A DNA stretch of 64,000 nucleotides, from assembly GCA_964371035.1 (NCBI GenBank), contig CAYJLG010000004.1, forward strand, positions 34,079 to 98,078, read 5' to 3'. Numbering within the stretch: position 1 is the stretch's first letter; the number at the start of each line of letters is the position of its first letter. Positions 1 to 8,852 of the stretch are shown here, one piece after another. The notes under the pieces are model-generated. The model was not told where the DNA came from and ran no database searches. It saw nothing but the letters and a program-made list of their open reading frames with translations. The position numbers and the translations under genes are program-made. The stretch is from UBA1535 sp964371035 (lineage in GTDB: Bacteria > Bacillota > Clostridia > Tissierellales > Sedimentibacteraceae).

Positions 1-5
1 TTATT

Positions 6-1049
6 TTATAATATGACTCCTCCACCGACAACTTCATCATCCTTATAAAAAACAGCATATTGACCCGAAGCAGGTGCGCGTTCTGGTTTGTTAAAAATGA
101 TTTTAGCTTTGTTTTCGTTAACATTAATTATTTCGCAAGGTATAAAATACCCCCAATTACAAAGTTTAACACTTGCATCAAATTTATCTATTACATTATA
201 ATCTTTGTCAATATAATTTAAATTTGCTATTTCTATTTCAGATTTAAAAATATCATTTTCGTTATCAGTAAGAATAATGTTATTATTTATTGCGTCTATA
301 TTGTGCACGTAATAAGTTTTTTGCGAATCTATTCCTAAGCCTCTTTTTTGCCCTATAGTATAATTAAAAATACCTTTATGTTTTCCTAAATAATTGTCAT
401 CAGTATCTATAAAATTGCCGCTACAATTAACTATATTTCGCCTAGTTTTAATATAGTTAAACAGCGATTTTCCCTCAGTAAAACATAAATCTGTGCTATC
501 TTTTTTACAGGAAATCAACGGCATCAATTCAAGTATTTTATTTCTAACGTCGTCCTTCGAAGTAAAATCTTCTAGTGGTAGTAACACGTGTTTTAGTTTT
601 TCTTGAGTCAAGTGAAACAGATAATAAGATTGATCTTTTCGTTCGATTTCTGATTTAAACAATCTGTAAATATGTTTTTTTTCATCATGTTTAATCTTTG
701 CATAATGCCCTAATGCCATATGAGACGCGCCTAAGTTCATCGCTTCTTCTAACAATTTTCCGTATTTTATATCTATATTGCACAATATGCATGGATTAGG
801 AGTTTTTCCTGACAAATATATATCTATAAATCTATCTACCACCTCTGTTTCAAATCTATCTGAAAAATCAACTATAAAGTGCTCTATCTCCAGTTTTTTT
901 GCTACTAATTTTGCATCTTCTAAATCTTGATTTGAAAATAGTTTCATAGTCAATCCAAAAACATCATACCCTTGATTTTTAAGCATATATGCAGTAGTTG
1001 CACTATCAACTCCACCGCTTAATGCAACTGCAACTCTTGTATTGTACAT
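6..1049 (-). CDS. mnmA: tRNA-specific 2-thiouridylase MnmA (first copy)
   Basis: Makes 2-thiouridine at U34 of Lys, Glu and Gln tRNAs, using ATP and persulfide sulfur from a cysteine desulfurase. The protein (347 aa) starts with the PP-loop SGGVDS (residues 11-16), has the NPCILCN loop with the expected catalytic Cys at about 90, and a second Cys (DSTDLCF, about 189). I start at the ATG at 1049, which has a GAGGT Shine-Dalgarno 6 nt upstream; the frame is open 12 codons further but that stretch does not fit the family. A second copy lies at 28507. This copy stands alone, divergent from rodA. Both catalytic cysteines are present, so activity is likely; what separates the two paralogues is unknown. 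Confidence 0.93.
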   Translation of the reverse strand: MYNTRVAVALSGGVDSATTAYMLKNQGYDVFGLTMKLFSNQDLEDAKLVAKKLEIEHFIVDFSDRFETEVVDRFIDIYLSGKTPNPCILCNIDIKYGKLLEEAMNLGASHMALGHYAKIKHDEKKHIYRLFKSEIERKDQSYYLFHLTQEKLKHVLLPLEDFTSKDDVRNKILELMPLISCKKDSTDLCFTEGKSLFNYIKTRRNIVNCSGNFIDTDDNYLGKHKGIFNYTIGQKRGLGIDSQKTYYVHNIDAINNNIILTDNENDIFKSEIEIANLNYIDKDYNVIDKFDASVKLCNWGYFIPCEIINVNENKAKIIFNKPERAPASGQYAVFYKDDEVVGGGVIL

Positions 1050-1171
1050 GATAACCTCACATGAAAGTTTGAGTTTGTATGTCACAAAAATACTTGTTTG
1101 TAACTAAAACATTATATATCTTTTGCAAAAATAATTAAAGCTATTTTTTCCAATTTCAAAAATATTATAGA

Positions 1172-1200
1172 TTTACTGTATTATTCATTTATGGTATAAT
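1172..1200 (+). promoter_or_regulatory. sigma-A promoter of rodA
   Basis: TTTACT (1172-1177), 17-nt spacer, and TATAAT (1195-1200) preceded by TG one base upstream, an extended -10. It lies about 50 nt before the rodA start. Confidence 0.7.
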
Positions 1201-1251
1201 TGTCGAGAAGTTAGAATTAGAAATTATTTAAGTAATGTAAATGGAGACAAA

Positions 1252-2409
1252 ATGTTTGCTAAAGATAAAAAACTTATTAGAAAATTTGATTTTGTATTAT
1301 CGATAACTACTATTATTCTTGTAGTTTTTGGTTTGTTTATGATAAATAGTACTACGGCCAGTTTTGCGGATACCTCTGAGTATATTTCGACTCAATTGAT
1401 CGCATTTTTATTGGGTATTTGTGCTGTAATTGTATTAGTACTCATAGATTATGAAGTTTATGGTTTATTATATATCCCGATATATATATGCTCTAATTTA
1501 TTGTTGGTAGCAGTCTTAATCTGGGGTTTTGGTGCAGAAGAATGGGGAGCAGACAATTGGCTTAGCGTATTCGGTGTCACCTTTCAACCATCTGAATTAG
1601 CCAAGTTTGGAATAATCATTTCACTAGCTAAATTTATAGAAATTAATCATAGCAAGTTAAATGAACCGTTAACACTTCTGAAGATATTGATATTTGCATT
1701 TTTGCCTGTTGCTTTAATCGCATTACAGCCTGATTATGGCACATCATTAGTTTTTGTTTTTTTCATTGTAATAATGATTTTCGCTGCAGGTCTTGATTAT
1801 AAATATATAATACCATTTGTCGTAATATTTTTAGTAATTCTAATTGCAGGAATATTGTTTTTCACATTTGGGCTTGAAGATTACGATATTAACGACCCAG
1901 ATGAAGCTAATTATATTATTAATAGAATACTTGTATTTTTAAATCCTGAACTTGATACATCAGGATCGGGATATCAAGTATTACAATCAAAAATAGCTAT
2001 AGGTTCAGGACAAATGTTTGGTCGTGGATACAAACAAGGTGTTCAAAATCAGTATGAATTTTTGCCTACAAAAGAAACTGATTTTGTTTTTTCAATCATA
2101 TGCGAAGAATTCGGATTTGTAGGAGGTGCAACAGTAATATTTCTTTATACGATCATGTTGTTTAGATTTGTTAAAATATCGAAAAACGCAAACAACATTT
2201 TTGGATCTTTAATTGTCATCGGCATTATGGGAATGTTTTTGTTCCATATACTTCAAAATATTGGTATGACCATGGGCATGTTGCCAGTAACAGGGATCCC
2301 TTTACCTTTTTTAAGTTATGGAGGCACCTTCATGCTTCTAAATATGATAAGTATTGGCTTAGTATTAGGAATAGGCCTTAGACCAGGTAAAATTGATAAA
2401 TATAATTAG
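1252..2409 (+). CDS. rodA: SEDS-family peptidoglycan glycosyltransferase, RodA type
   Basis: Polytopic membrane enzyme (385 aa) that polymerises lipid II into glycan strands during growth, working with a class B penicillin-binding protein. It begins RKFDFVLS after a short cytoplasmic tail, has about ten hydrophobic segments, and carries SEDS signatures: QPSELAKFG in the first half and GIPLPFLSYGG near the C-terminus. NIGMTMGMLPVTGIPLPF is closer to RodA than FtsW, and no division genes are nearby. The ATG at 1252 has GGAGA 5 nt upstream. It is monocistronic between an extended -10 promoter and a bidirectional terminator. RodA over FtsW is an inference from motif style. Confidence 0.85.
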   Translation: MFAKDKKLIRKFDFVLSITTIILVVFGLFMINSTTASFADTSEYISTQLIAFLLGICAVIVLVLIDYEVYGLLYIPIYICSNLLLVAVLIWGFGAEEWGADNWLSVFGVTFQPSELAKFGIIISLAKFIEINHSKLNEPLTLLKILIFAFLPVALIALQPDYGTSLVFVFFIVIMIFAAGLDYKYIIPFVVIFLVILIAGILFFTFGLEDYDINDPDEANYIINRILVFLNPELDTSGSGYQVLQSKIAIGSGQMFGRGYKQGVQNQYEFLPTKETDFVFSIICEEFGFVGGATVIFLYTIMLFRFVKISKNANNIFGSLIVIGIMGMFLFHILQNIGMTMGMLPVTGIPLPFLSYGGTFMLLNMISIGLVLGIGLRPGKIDKYN

Positions 2410-2430
2410 CGCACATATTTTTAATAATTT

Positions 2431-2472
2431 AAAAACAAAGAGCATCGCTTATAAAGCTTGCTCCTGTTTTTT
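2431..2472. terminator. bidirectional terminator between rodA and the Opu-type transporter
   Basis: Interrupted stem GAGCA..GCTT / AAGC..TGCTC (2440-2463) followed by six T on the plus strand. On the minus strand the same stem is followed by TTTGTTTTT. It lies between two convergent genes. Confidence 0.7.
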
Positions 2473-2494
2473 ACAATTGTATTAAAATAAATAA

Positions 2495-4090
2495 CTATTC
2501 TTGCACGATACCTTTATTTACTAAGAATTCCCACGCTACCTCAGCATGTGATCTCTGATTAACAACTACTTCATAATTCATTGCAACCATCTCTTCATCA
2601 GAGATTTCACCTTCTAATTTTTCCAACGCTACTATCAATTCTGGATACTCCTGTATCGTTTCTGTTCTAACTGCCGTAGCCATAGTATAGTTTGACAAAG
2701 CTGATTTATCATCTTCAAGAATCTTTATTCCATATTCTAAGATCATTGCATCTGTAGTAAAAGGAGTCATCACATCGATATTTCCTGTTATCAGAGCATC
2801 ATACATCAATACGCCTTGAAATTGCAAAATATCTTTAAAATTAAACTCTCCATATACAGATTCCATTGCTGGTAACCCATCCGCTCTATGCGGAAATTCT
2901 TGTGAAGAGCCAAACAACAATCCATCTGCAACCTTTTGTAAATCAGATATAGTTTTCAAACCGTATTGCTCTGCAATCTCAGGCAACACTCCTATACTGT
3001 ATCTGTTGTTAAATCCATACATGTCCATATATGTGATACCTGCGTCTGCCATAAGCGCACTAGCTGCTTCTGCTACCGTTTCTGGAGCTGTTCCTGGAAC
3101 AAAAGTTTGTTGATAAATTCCACCATAAACAGAACCTGAATATTCAGGATATACATCTATTTCACCATTTTCTAAGGCGCTATATATTATTTTTGTTGCT
3201 CCCAGACCAAATTTTCTTTCTACTTCTAAATCAGTGTGTTCTTCAATGACATATGCAATTATATTGCCTACAATAACACCTTCAGCTTCAGGTTTTGAAG
3301 ATACTATTATCTTTTCACTTTGACTATCAACAATAAATCCTCCAACAAAACTCCCAATTACTAATAGCACTACTACTAATCCAGTAAATAAAATTCTTCT
3401 ATTTGCAGTTTTAATAGATACTATTTTTTCTGAAGTTAAGTTGCTAGCGTTATTACTTAAACTTACTGGCATTACTGCCTTTTCAAGTTTGGAAATTGAA
3501 AAATCCATCAGTAACGCTAACAAACAAGCTGGAATTGCACCTGATAGCATAAGATTAGGATTGCTGGTCTGAATACCTGAAATTACATAATTACCAAGTC
3601 CACCTGCACCTATATATGCCGCGATAGTCATTAAACCTACTGCTGTTACAGCAGAAATTCTGACACCCGACATAATCACGGGCATAGCTAGCGGCATTCT
3701 CACTTTAAGTAAAACTTGCATAGACGTCATGCCTATACCATATGCTGATTCTATAGTTTGAGGATTAATATTTACAAGTCCTGTATATGTATTCTTAAGT
3801 ATAGGTAACAACGAATATAATACAACCATAAGTATTGCAGGAGGGCTACCGATACCTATAATTGGCACTAATAAACCTAATGCGGCTAAACTCGGCACGG
3901 CTTGCATTATGTTTGCAAACCCTAAAACAGGTTTGTTTAAACCTTTTACAGTAGAAATTAATATGCCTAATGGAATTCCTACAGTAATTGCTATTAATAT
4001 TGCAATAATTGCCAATCTAGCATGGTCTATTATTAACGATATCAACTCTGATTGATTTTCAATAACAAAATTTATAAAACTGCTCATCAT
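2495..4090 (-). CDS. ABC transporter permease fused to its substrate-binding domain (Opu/Egt type)
   Basis: Membrane protein of 531 aa that combines an inner-membrane channel domain (about residues 1-215, ProW/OpuBB-like, about six membrane segments) with an extracytoplasmic binding domain (about 265-531, OpuBC/OsmF-like), joined by another hydrophobic segment near 235-255. Family members import glycine betaine, carnitine or choline; a related fusion, EgtU, imports ergothioneine. The binding domain keeps family motifs such as GEIDVYPEYSGS. Its start overlaps the end of the ATPase gene by 4 nt (ATGA), so the two are translationally coupled. The substrate cannot be decided from sequence alone. 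Confidence 0.87.
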   Translation of the reverse strand: MMSSFINFVIENQSELISLIIDHARLAIIAILIAITVGIPLGILISTVKGLNKPVLGFANIMQAVPSLAALGLLVPIIGIGSPPAILMVVLYSLLPILKNTYTGLVNINPQTIESAYGIGMTSMQVLLKVRMPLAMPVIMSGVRISAVTAVGLMTIAAYIGAGGLGNYVISGIQTSNPNLMLSGAIPACLLALLMDFSISKLEKAVMPVSLSNNASNLTSEKIVSIKTANRRILFTGLVVVLLVIGSFVGGFIVDSQSEKIIVSSKPEAEGVIVGNIIAYVIEEHTDLEVERKFGLGATKIIYSALENGEIDVYPEYSGSVYGGIYQQTFVPGTAPETVAEAASALMADAGITYMDMYGFNNRYSIGVLPEIAEQYGLKTISDLQKVADGLLFGSSQEFPHRADGLPAMESVYGEFNFKDILQFQGVLMYDALITGNIDVMTPFTTDAMILEYGIKILEDDKSALSNYTMATAVRTETIQEYPELIVALEKLEGEISDEEMVAMNYEVVVNQRSHAEVAWEFLVNKGIVQE

Positions 4091-5220
4091 TTATCCTCCA
4101 ATCTATCAAGTTCAATAAATTGGGAACTTAAGGTAGTAACTAAGCTACTTTTTGTTATAAGTCCCTTAAGTTTATTATTTTCATCTGCAACTGGAATTAC
4201 AGTTTTACCAGAAATTTTAAACAATTCAAGTAGGTGTACTAATGTATCATCTGGACTAGCAATATGTTCTACTTCTACCATAACATCTCCTACAAGAGCC
4301 GATAAATCATCTGCAATCCTAATGTGCCTCGGTCTAATTCTGCCGAGCAAATGCAAGGTTGAATCTACAACCAAAAGGCTATCAACTCGTTTCATTCGCA
4401 TTAGTTCTATAGCTTTAACTAAAGGCGCATTAGGCGCTATTGTCACAGGAGTAGTAATCATAATATCTTTAGCCTTAATTAAGTCGGGATTAGACCAAAT
4501 TCTATTTGCTCCAACAAATTCTTCGACAAATTTATTAGTAGGATTTTTTAAGATTTGCTCAGGAGTATCAAATTGAACTACCTCTCCTTTATTCATGATG
4601 CAAATTCGGTCTGCTAGTTTTATCGCTTCATTCATATCGTGAGTAACAAAAACAATAGTTTTGTGTAATTGATCTTGAAGTCTTAGTAGTTCATCTTGAA
4701 GTTGTTCACGAGAAACGGGATCAAGTGCCGAAAAAGGTTCATCCATTAAAATAATTTCTGGATCCATAGCAAAAGCTCTGGCAACACCTATTCTTTGCAT
4801 TTGTCCACCTGAAAGTTGAGTCGGATATCGCCAAAGATACATTTCAGGTTCAAGGCCTATCAAGTTCATTAACTCAATAGTTTTTTTTGATACCTTCGAC
4901 TTGTCCATTTTAGAAAGTTTTGGAATGATTTCAATGTTTTCTTGTACTGTCATGTGTGGAAATAGACCTGTTTGTTGAATAACGTAACCCATATTTCTTC
5001 TAAGTTTAATCAAATCAACATCTTTAATGCTTTTTCCATCTAACATTATTTCTCCATCTGTCAACTTTTCTAAACCATTAATCATTTTTAGGGTAGTAGT
5101 TTTTCCGCATCCCGAAGGACCTATTAATACTACAATTTCGCCTTTTTTGATCTTTAAAGAAATATTATCGATAACTATGGTACCTTTGTATGATTTTTTA
5201 ACGTTCTTTAAGCTTATCAA
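4087..5220 (-). CDS. opuCA: ABC transporter ATPase with CBS domains (OpuCA/EgtV type)
   Basis: Energises the fused permease/binding protein downstream. It has Walker A GPSGCGKTT near residue 36, signature LSGGQMQR, Walker B IILMDEPFSAL, and about 120 C-terminal residues forming paired CBS domains, which in OpuA-type transporters sense ionic strength or nucleotides. The frame is open to an ATG at 5226, but AGGAGG sits one base before that codon. The TTG at 5220 has better spacing and gives MISLKNVKKSY, the usual family N-terminus, so I chose it. It is first in a two-gene operon with its own promoter. Substrate is undecided, as for its partner. Confidence 0.87.
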   Translation of the reverse strand: MISLKNVKKSYKGTIVIDNISLKIKKGEIVVLIGPSGCGKTTTLKMINGLEKLTDGEIMLDGKSIKDVDLIKLRRNMGYVIQQTGLFPHMTVQENIEIIPKLSKMDKSKVSKKTIELMNLIGLEPEMYLWRYPTQLSGGQMQRIGVARAFAMDPEIILMDEPFSALDPVSREQLQDELLRLQDQLHKTIVFVTHDMNEAIKLADRICIMNKGEVVQFDTPEQILKNPTNKFVEEFVGANRIWSNPDLIKAKDIMITTPVTIAPNAPLVKAIELMRMKRVDSLLVVDSTLHLLGRIRPRHIRIADDLSALVGDVMVEVEHIASPDDTLVHLLELFKISGKTVIPVADENNKLKGLITKSSLVTTLSSQFIELDRLEDK

Positions 5221-5250
5221 ACACATACCTCCTTTTTATATAATTGGAAT

Positions 5251-5279
5251 ATTATATCATAAATCGTATAAAAAGACAA
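5251..5279 (-). promoter_or_regulatory. sigma-A promoter of the Opu-type operon
   Basis: Minus-strand TTGTCT (5274-5279), 17-nt spacer, TATAAT (5251-5256). Confidence 0.65.
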
Positions 5280-5387
5280 TGTTTTTCGCATTAAAATCAA
5301 CTTTACATTATATAATTTCGTTTAAATATCAATTAGATTATTAAATTAAAATTAAGTTATTCATTTTTTATTTAATACACTTTTTAA

Positions 5388-5642
5388 TTATCCACCCATA
5401 GTAACATGATTTATTAAAAATTTATAATAAAAATTTTCTATTTCGTTACTGTCACCTGATAGTTCCATAAAACATCTCTCAATATTAAACATATCATTAT
5501 TAGTTTGATGCTTCCTTTTTAACATAATGTGAATTTTACCCATATAATTAAATTCAAACATTCCTACATGTTTAACTCCTTCCATATTCATCAAGAATTC
5601 TTTTAACTGCATATCTGAAAATCCTAAATCTTTAACTACCAT
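5388..5642 (-). CDS. small hypothetical protein, 84 aa
   Basis: Not recognised. The 84-residue product has no signal peptide or membrane segment, a hydrophilic middle (MLKRKHQTNNDMFN) and a mixed alpha/beta pattern. AGAGGTG lies 7 nt before the ATG, and the start, stop and codon use match those of the neighbours, so I regard it as a real gene. It lies upstream of and co-directional with the Opu operon, and its 5' side abuts the MITE-like element at 5691. I see no clear terminator between it and the next promoter. Function unknown. Confidence 0.55.
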   Translation of the reverse strand: MVVKDLGFSDMQLKEFLMNMEGVKHVGMFEFNYMGKIHIMLKRKHQTNNDMFNIERCFMELSGDSNEIENFYYKFLINHVTMGG

Positions 5643-5682
5643 CTCAATTCACCTCTTGTTTAATCAGAGTGTATTTATATTT

Positions 5683-5945
5683 ATATAAATGTTACTATTC
5701 ACAGTCGATTTTTAGCATAAATAAGGAAAAAGTAATATAATATGGAAGCCTTATGGAGATTGGATTAAGTTGTGTGATAGTTTTATAAGCGTTTTAGTCA
5801 TCTTTGGCTTAGCCCCAAAAATATACTGCGTTATGACTTTGCGAATAAAACTACACATACAACTTCCCAATTGGAGTACCAGCGACAGATTTTATTATTT
5901 TTCCTTTGGTGTACATATGTTAACTGTGAATAGTAACATATAAAT
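5683..5945. mobile_element. MITE-like element with 8-bp target duplication
   Basis: A 247-bp non-coding element (5691-5937) bounded by a perfect 15-bp terminal inverted repeat, GTTACTATTCACAGT / ACTGTGAATAGTAAC, and flanked by the direct repeat ATATAAAT (5683-5690 and 5938-5945), as a target duplication should be. The interior is largely self-complementary: an AAGTTGT..AGTTTTAT arm at 5767-5788 pairs with 5846-5866, and AGTCAT pairs with ATGACT, so a transcript would fold into one long hairpin. It encodes nothing. The same terminal sequences recur near 47.6 and 49.0 kb. Confidence 0.8.
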
Positions 5946-6070
5946 AAGAAATTTTAACTATAAACATATATGTAAATTTTAGCATATATTTTTCATATTT
6001 AATAGTTCAAATTTGTATAATTGTGCATTTTTGACAAGCATCGAAACTTATCTCACTTTTTTGCCTAATA
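5946..6070. other. AT-rich spacer without recognisable features
   Basis: Between the MITE-like element and the terminator of the feo operon. No supported reading frame, promoter or repeat was found. Confidence 0.5.
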
Positions 6071-6105
6071 TAAAAAAGCAGCCATACCTAAATATAGCCG
6101 CTTTA
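6071..6105 (-). terminator. terminator of the feo operon
   Basis: On the minus strand AAAGCGGCTATA, a 6-nt loop and TATGGCTGCTTT form a 12-bp stem with two G-U pairs, followed by TTTATA. It is six bases past the stop of the small FeoB-associated gene. Confidence 0.75.
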
Positions 6106-6110
6106 ACTAT

Positions 6111-6275
6111 TTAATGACCACAATTACAGTCATTTTTATTCTTATTTTTTTTGTTTGAAGGTTTAGCGTGCGGACAACCCATGCACTTTGTTCCACTTTT
6201 CATCGCTGTTACAACTTTTATAGTAGCAGCAAGTAGTATTAATGCTATTACTCCTAATACAATCAAGTTACCCAA
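6111..6275 (-). CDS. FeoB-associated Cys-rich membrane protein
   Basis: A 54-aa protein: short N-terminus, one membrane helix (about residues 3-22, LIVLGVIALILLAATI), then a Cys motif TKCMGCPHAK (C31, C34) and a basic tail ending CNCGH. This matches the small FeoB-associated proteins found after feoB in Firmicutes, thought to help Fe(II) passage at the membrane. The start is TTG at 6275 with AGGTGA upstream (TTG starts are common in this window). It follows feoB by 80 nt and precedes the operon terminator. The length and Cys pattern fit the family; the exact role is not established. Confidence 0.82.
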   Translation of the reverse strand: MGNLIVLGVIALILLAATIKVVTAMKSGTKCMGCPHAKPSNKKNKNKNDCNCGH

Positions 6276-6355
6276 AATAAATCACCTACTTTAATAACAA
6301 CATGTTTTTAATTTACCTATCACAAGCTTTTCTTGCATTTGTAGTCGTATATATA

Positions 6356-8350
6356 TTATGCTGATAATTTTGCTTTTGATTTTTGATTTCCTTTTGCAAC
6401 TAAATATCCAACTATTCCAAGTATTATTGCTACAGCTATTAGTCCTGGTAAGAATGCTGTGCCTACAGCACCTGTAGTTATAAGCGTACCTATTTGATAT
6501 ACTAAAAATGCAACTACATAACCTGCTCCAAATTGGAATGCAATAGCGCCCCATAGCCATTTTTTATTTTCCATCTCAGCATTCATCGCACCTATAGCTG
6601 CGAAACAAGGAGGTGTATATAGGTTAAACATCAAGTACGCAAGTGCTGCTACAGAAGTTAATTTCATAGTTGCTGCAACTTCGCTTGCTCCACCTATAAG
6701 TTCAAGTGCATCCGTGTCGATAAAAGAAGTTATTGAAAATACAACAGCTAAAGTTCCTACAACATTTTCTTTAGCTATAAATCCTGTTATAGCTGCTGCA
6801 GCTAATTGCCATGTACCAAAACCTAAAGGAAGTAATAATATCGCAAAAGGACTAGATAAGCTAGCTAGTATACTTGTATGTTGTGCGTCTTCAGCAACAA
6901 CTTGGAAGCTCCAGTCGAAAGTTTGCATGATTTGAACTGCAGCATTACAAAGCAATATGATAGTAGCTGCCTTAATGATAAATGATTTCGCTCTTGACAG
7001 CATAGAAATCGTAGCTCTTTTTATGCTTGGTAATTTATATTCTGCAAGTTCCATTATAAAGAACGATTTTGCATTTTTTTCTCCTGTAATTCTTACTATA
7101 AGCAATGCACTAATAATAATAAGTACAATTCCTGTAAAATACATAACTGTGCTTACCCAAGCTGCATTTTCAAAAAACGCTCCAGCAAACAAAGCTATAA
7201 CTGGTATCTTAGCACCGCATGGTATAAATGGAGTCAACATTGCAGTAGTTCTTCTTTGACGTTCATTTTTAATAGTTCTTGTAGCCATTACACCTGGTAT
7301 TGCACAAGCTGTTCCTATAATCATAGGAATTATAGATTTTCCTGAAAGACCAACAATTTTGAAAAATCTGTCCATAACAGCTGCAACTCTTGCCATATAA
7401 CCGCAATCTTCTAAAAGCGCTAACAAGAAAAACATAACCATGATTAAAGGTAAAAATCCTACAACTGCGCCAAATCCGCCGATTATACCATCAAGCAATA
7501 AAGCACTTAATATAGGTGAAACATTTTCTCCCAATAAATTCGCAACAGCATCATAAATTGCACCTATAGCAACTTCTAAATAACCTGCGATCCATGGTCC
7601 TACATATGTTTGTGAAATAGAAAATACTAACCACATAACTACAGCAAAAACAGGTATTCCTAACCATTTATGTGCAACAACTTTGTCTAACGAATCTTGC
7701 CATGTATGTTTGTTACTCTTTGTTTTTCTCTTTTCAACATCCTTAACAATTTTGTTAACAAATTCAAATCTTTTTTTATCTGCCGTTTCAACTTCTTCTT
7801 TTAAGGACAAGTTAACATTTCCAACATCAAATGGTGATTTTTGTGTACTACCTTTTACAGATACAGCTTTGTTTATCAACTCAGTAAGCCCATTTTCAGA
7901 ACTAGATGTAGAAACAGTTTTTATTACTGGACAGCCTAATTCCTTTGAAAGTTTTTCTGAATCTAACGCAATCTCTTTTTTATCGTTAAGATCACTCTTG
8001 TTTAACGCTACAACTACTGGAATTCCTAATTCTAATAATTGTGTAGTAAAAAACAAGCTTCTACTTAAATTTGTTGAATCTACTATGTTAATAATAACAT
8101 CAATGTTTTCATTCTTAACAAAGTCACTAGTAATATTTTCTTCCGATGTAAATGGAGACATTGAATATGCTCCTGGCAAATCTACAACTACGATGTTTTC
8201 AGTACCATTATAGATTTTTTTCTTTATATCGCCTTCTTTTTTTTCAATTGTAACCCCTGCCCAGTTACCTACTTTTTCAACTTTACCTGTTAATGCGTTA
8301 AACAAAGTAGTTTTACCACTGTTAGGGTTGCCTGTAAGTGCTATTTTCAT
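6356..8350 (-). CDS. feoB: ferrous iron transporter FeoB
   Basis: Main Fe(II) uptake permease of anaerobes, 664 aa. The N-terminal GTPase domain shows G1 GNPNSGKTT (residues 7-15), G3 DLPGAYS and G4 NKSD, followed by a helical GDI-like linker. The membrane half has two Gate-type repeats with the conserved CAIPGV motif and a second Cys motif, PPCFAAIGA. The length is near the family norm. AGGAGG lies 6-7 nt before the ATG. It is downstream of feoA (115-nt gap holding a dyad like the one in the feoA promoter) and upstream of the small Cys protein. Iron-dependent control is expected. Confidence 0.96.
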   Translation of the reverse strand: MKIALTGNPNSGKTTLFNALTGKVEKVGNWAGVTIEKKEGDIKKKIYNGTENIVVVDLPGAYSMSPFTSEENITSDFVKNENIDVIINIVDSTNLSRSLFFTTQLLELGIPVVVALNKSDLNDKKEIALDSEKLSKELGCPVIKTVSTSSSENGLTELINKAVSVKGSTQKSPFDVGNVNLSLKEEVETADKKRFEFVNKIVKDVEKRKTKSNKHTWQDSLDKVVAHKWLGIPVFAVVMWLVFSISQTYVGPWIAGYLEVAIGAIYDAVANLLGENVSPILSALLLDGIIGGFGAVVGFLPLIMVMFFLLALLEDCGYMARVAAVMDRFFKIVGLSGKSIIPMIIGTACAIPGVMATRTIKNERQRRTTAMLTPFIPCGAKIPVIALFAGAFFENAAWVSTVMYFTGIVLIIISALLIVRITGEKNAKSFFIMELAEYKLPSIKRATISMLSRAKSFIIKAATIILLCNAAVQIMQTFDWSFQVVAEDAQHTSILASLSSPFAILLLPLGFGTWQLAAAAITGFIAKENVVGTLAVVFSITSFIDTDALELIGGASEVAATMKLTSVAALAYLMFNLYTPPCFAAIGAMNAEMENKKWLWGAIAFQFGAGYVVAFLVYQIGTLITTGAVGTAFLPGLIAVAIILGIVGYLVAKGNQKSKAKLSA

Positions 8351-8390
8351 CTTCTTCCTCCTAATTTATCCATTGATATTTTATGAAATT

Positions 8391-8409
8391 TAGTTGTTCA
8401 AAGCTAACT
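8391..8409. promoter_or_regulatory. possible metal-regulator half-dyad between feoA and feoB
   Basis: TAGTTGTTCAAAGCTAACT resembles the dyad GTTAGTTCAAGCTAAC found in the feoA promoter region (8774-8789), with three extra bases in the centre. The repeated arms suggest a second site for the same regulator. Confidence 0.35.
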
Positions 8410-8465
8410 CTGTGCTAAAAAATTTAACGCACATTTAATATCATTTTGCACGTTTATTATGTAGA

Positions 8466-8753
8466 TTAAATTAAAATGCAACTTGCTAATTCTTTATCTA
8501 TGCTATACCTTGCATCTTTTATAGCAACAATGTAATTACCACCATTGACCGATACTACAGTTATAGTTTGACCTTCATAGCAACCTAGAGTAAACAAAAA
8601 ACTTGCTGTTTCTTCATCAGTTTCTATTTTTTTCACAACATATTCTTCTTGAATATTTGCATTAGTTAAATTTACCATAATATTATCTTCTTTCTCCAAA
8701 AAAATATTTAGATCAGACTTTTTTGTAAGTTTAGCTCCAAATGTATTTTCCAT
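8466..8753 (-). CDS. feoA: FeoA-type SH3-like protein
   Basis: Small cytosolic partner of FeoB; 95 aa. The core from about residue 26 (MVNLTNANI) to the end is a FeoA beta-barrel with the pattern LGCYEGQTITVVSVNGGNYIVAIKDARYSIDKELA, written here only as a region (about residues 55-90). The 25-residue N-terminal extension is unusual for FeoA. I keep the ATG at 8753 because GGTGGTG lies 6-9 nt upstream; an internal start at 8678 is possible but has only a weak AGAAGA. It is first in the feo operon, directly behind a consensus promoter with an operator-like dyad. Confidence 0.88.
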   Translation of the reverse strand: MENTFGAKLTKKSDLNIFLEKEDNIMVNLTNANIQEEYVVKKIETDEETASFLFTLGCYEGQTITVVSVNGGNYIVAIKDARYSIDKELASCILI

Positions 8754-8773
8754 AAAATTTCACCACCTATTCA

Positions 8774-8826
8774 GTTAGTTCAAGCTAACCATTGTCTATT
8801 ATATAACACCTATGTACACTTGTCAA
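8774..8826 (-). promoter_or_regulatory. consensus feo promoter with overlapping dyad operator
   Basis: Minus-strand TTGACA (8821-8826), 17-nt spacer, TATAAT (8798-8803). Just downstream at 8774-8789 is the perfect dyad GTTAGTTCAAGCTAAC (GTTAG / CTAAC), at or just after the expected transcription start. A full consensus promoter with a dyad over the start fits repression. The arms vaguely resemble DtxR-family boxes; the regulator is inferred, not shown. Confidence 0.7.
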
Positions 8827-8852
8827 GAATTATTTATAAAAATTTACATCTT

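Noticed and set aside
4052..4576. Plus-strand open frame of 174 codons
   Set aside because: It is antisense to the Opu ATPase, has no Shine-Dalgarno and gives a Ser/Ile-rich product without family features.
6291..6560. Minus-strand frame overlapping the end of feoB
   Set aside because: Out-of-frame shadow; the product is Cys/Arg/Ser-rich nonsense, and the real small gene is at 6111-6275.
7683..8213. Plus-strand open frame of 176 codons inside feoB
   Set aside because: Antisense shadow of the FeoB G-domain region; no start signal or recognisable protein.
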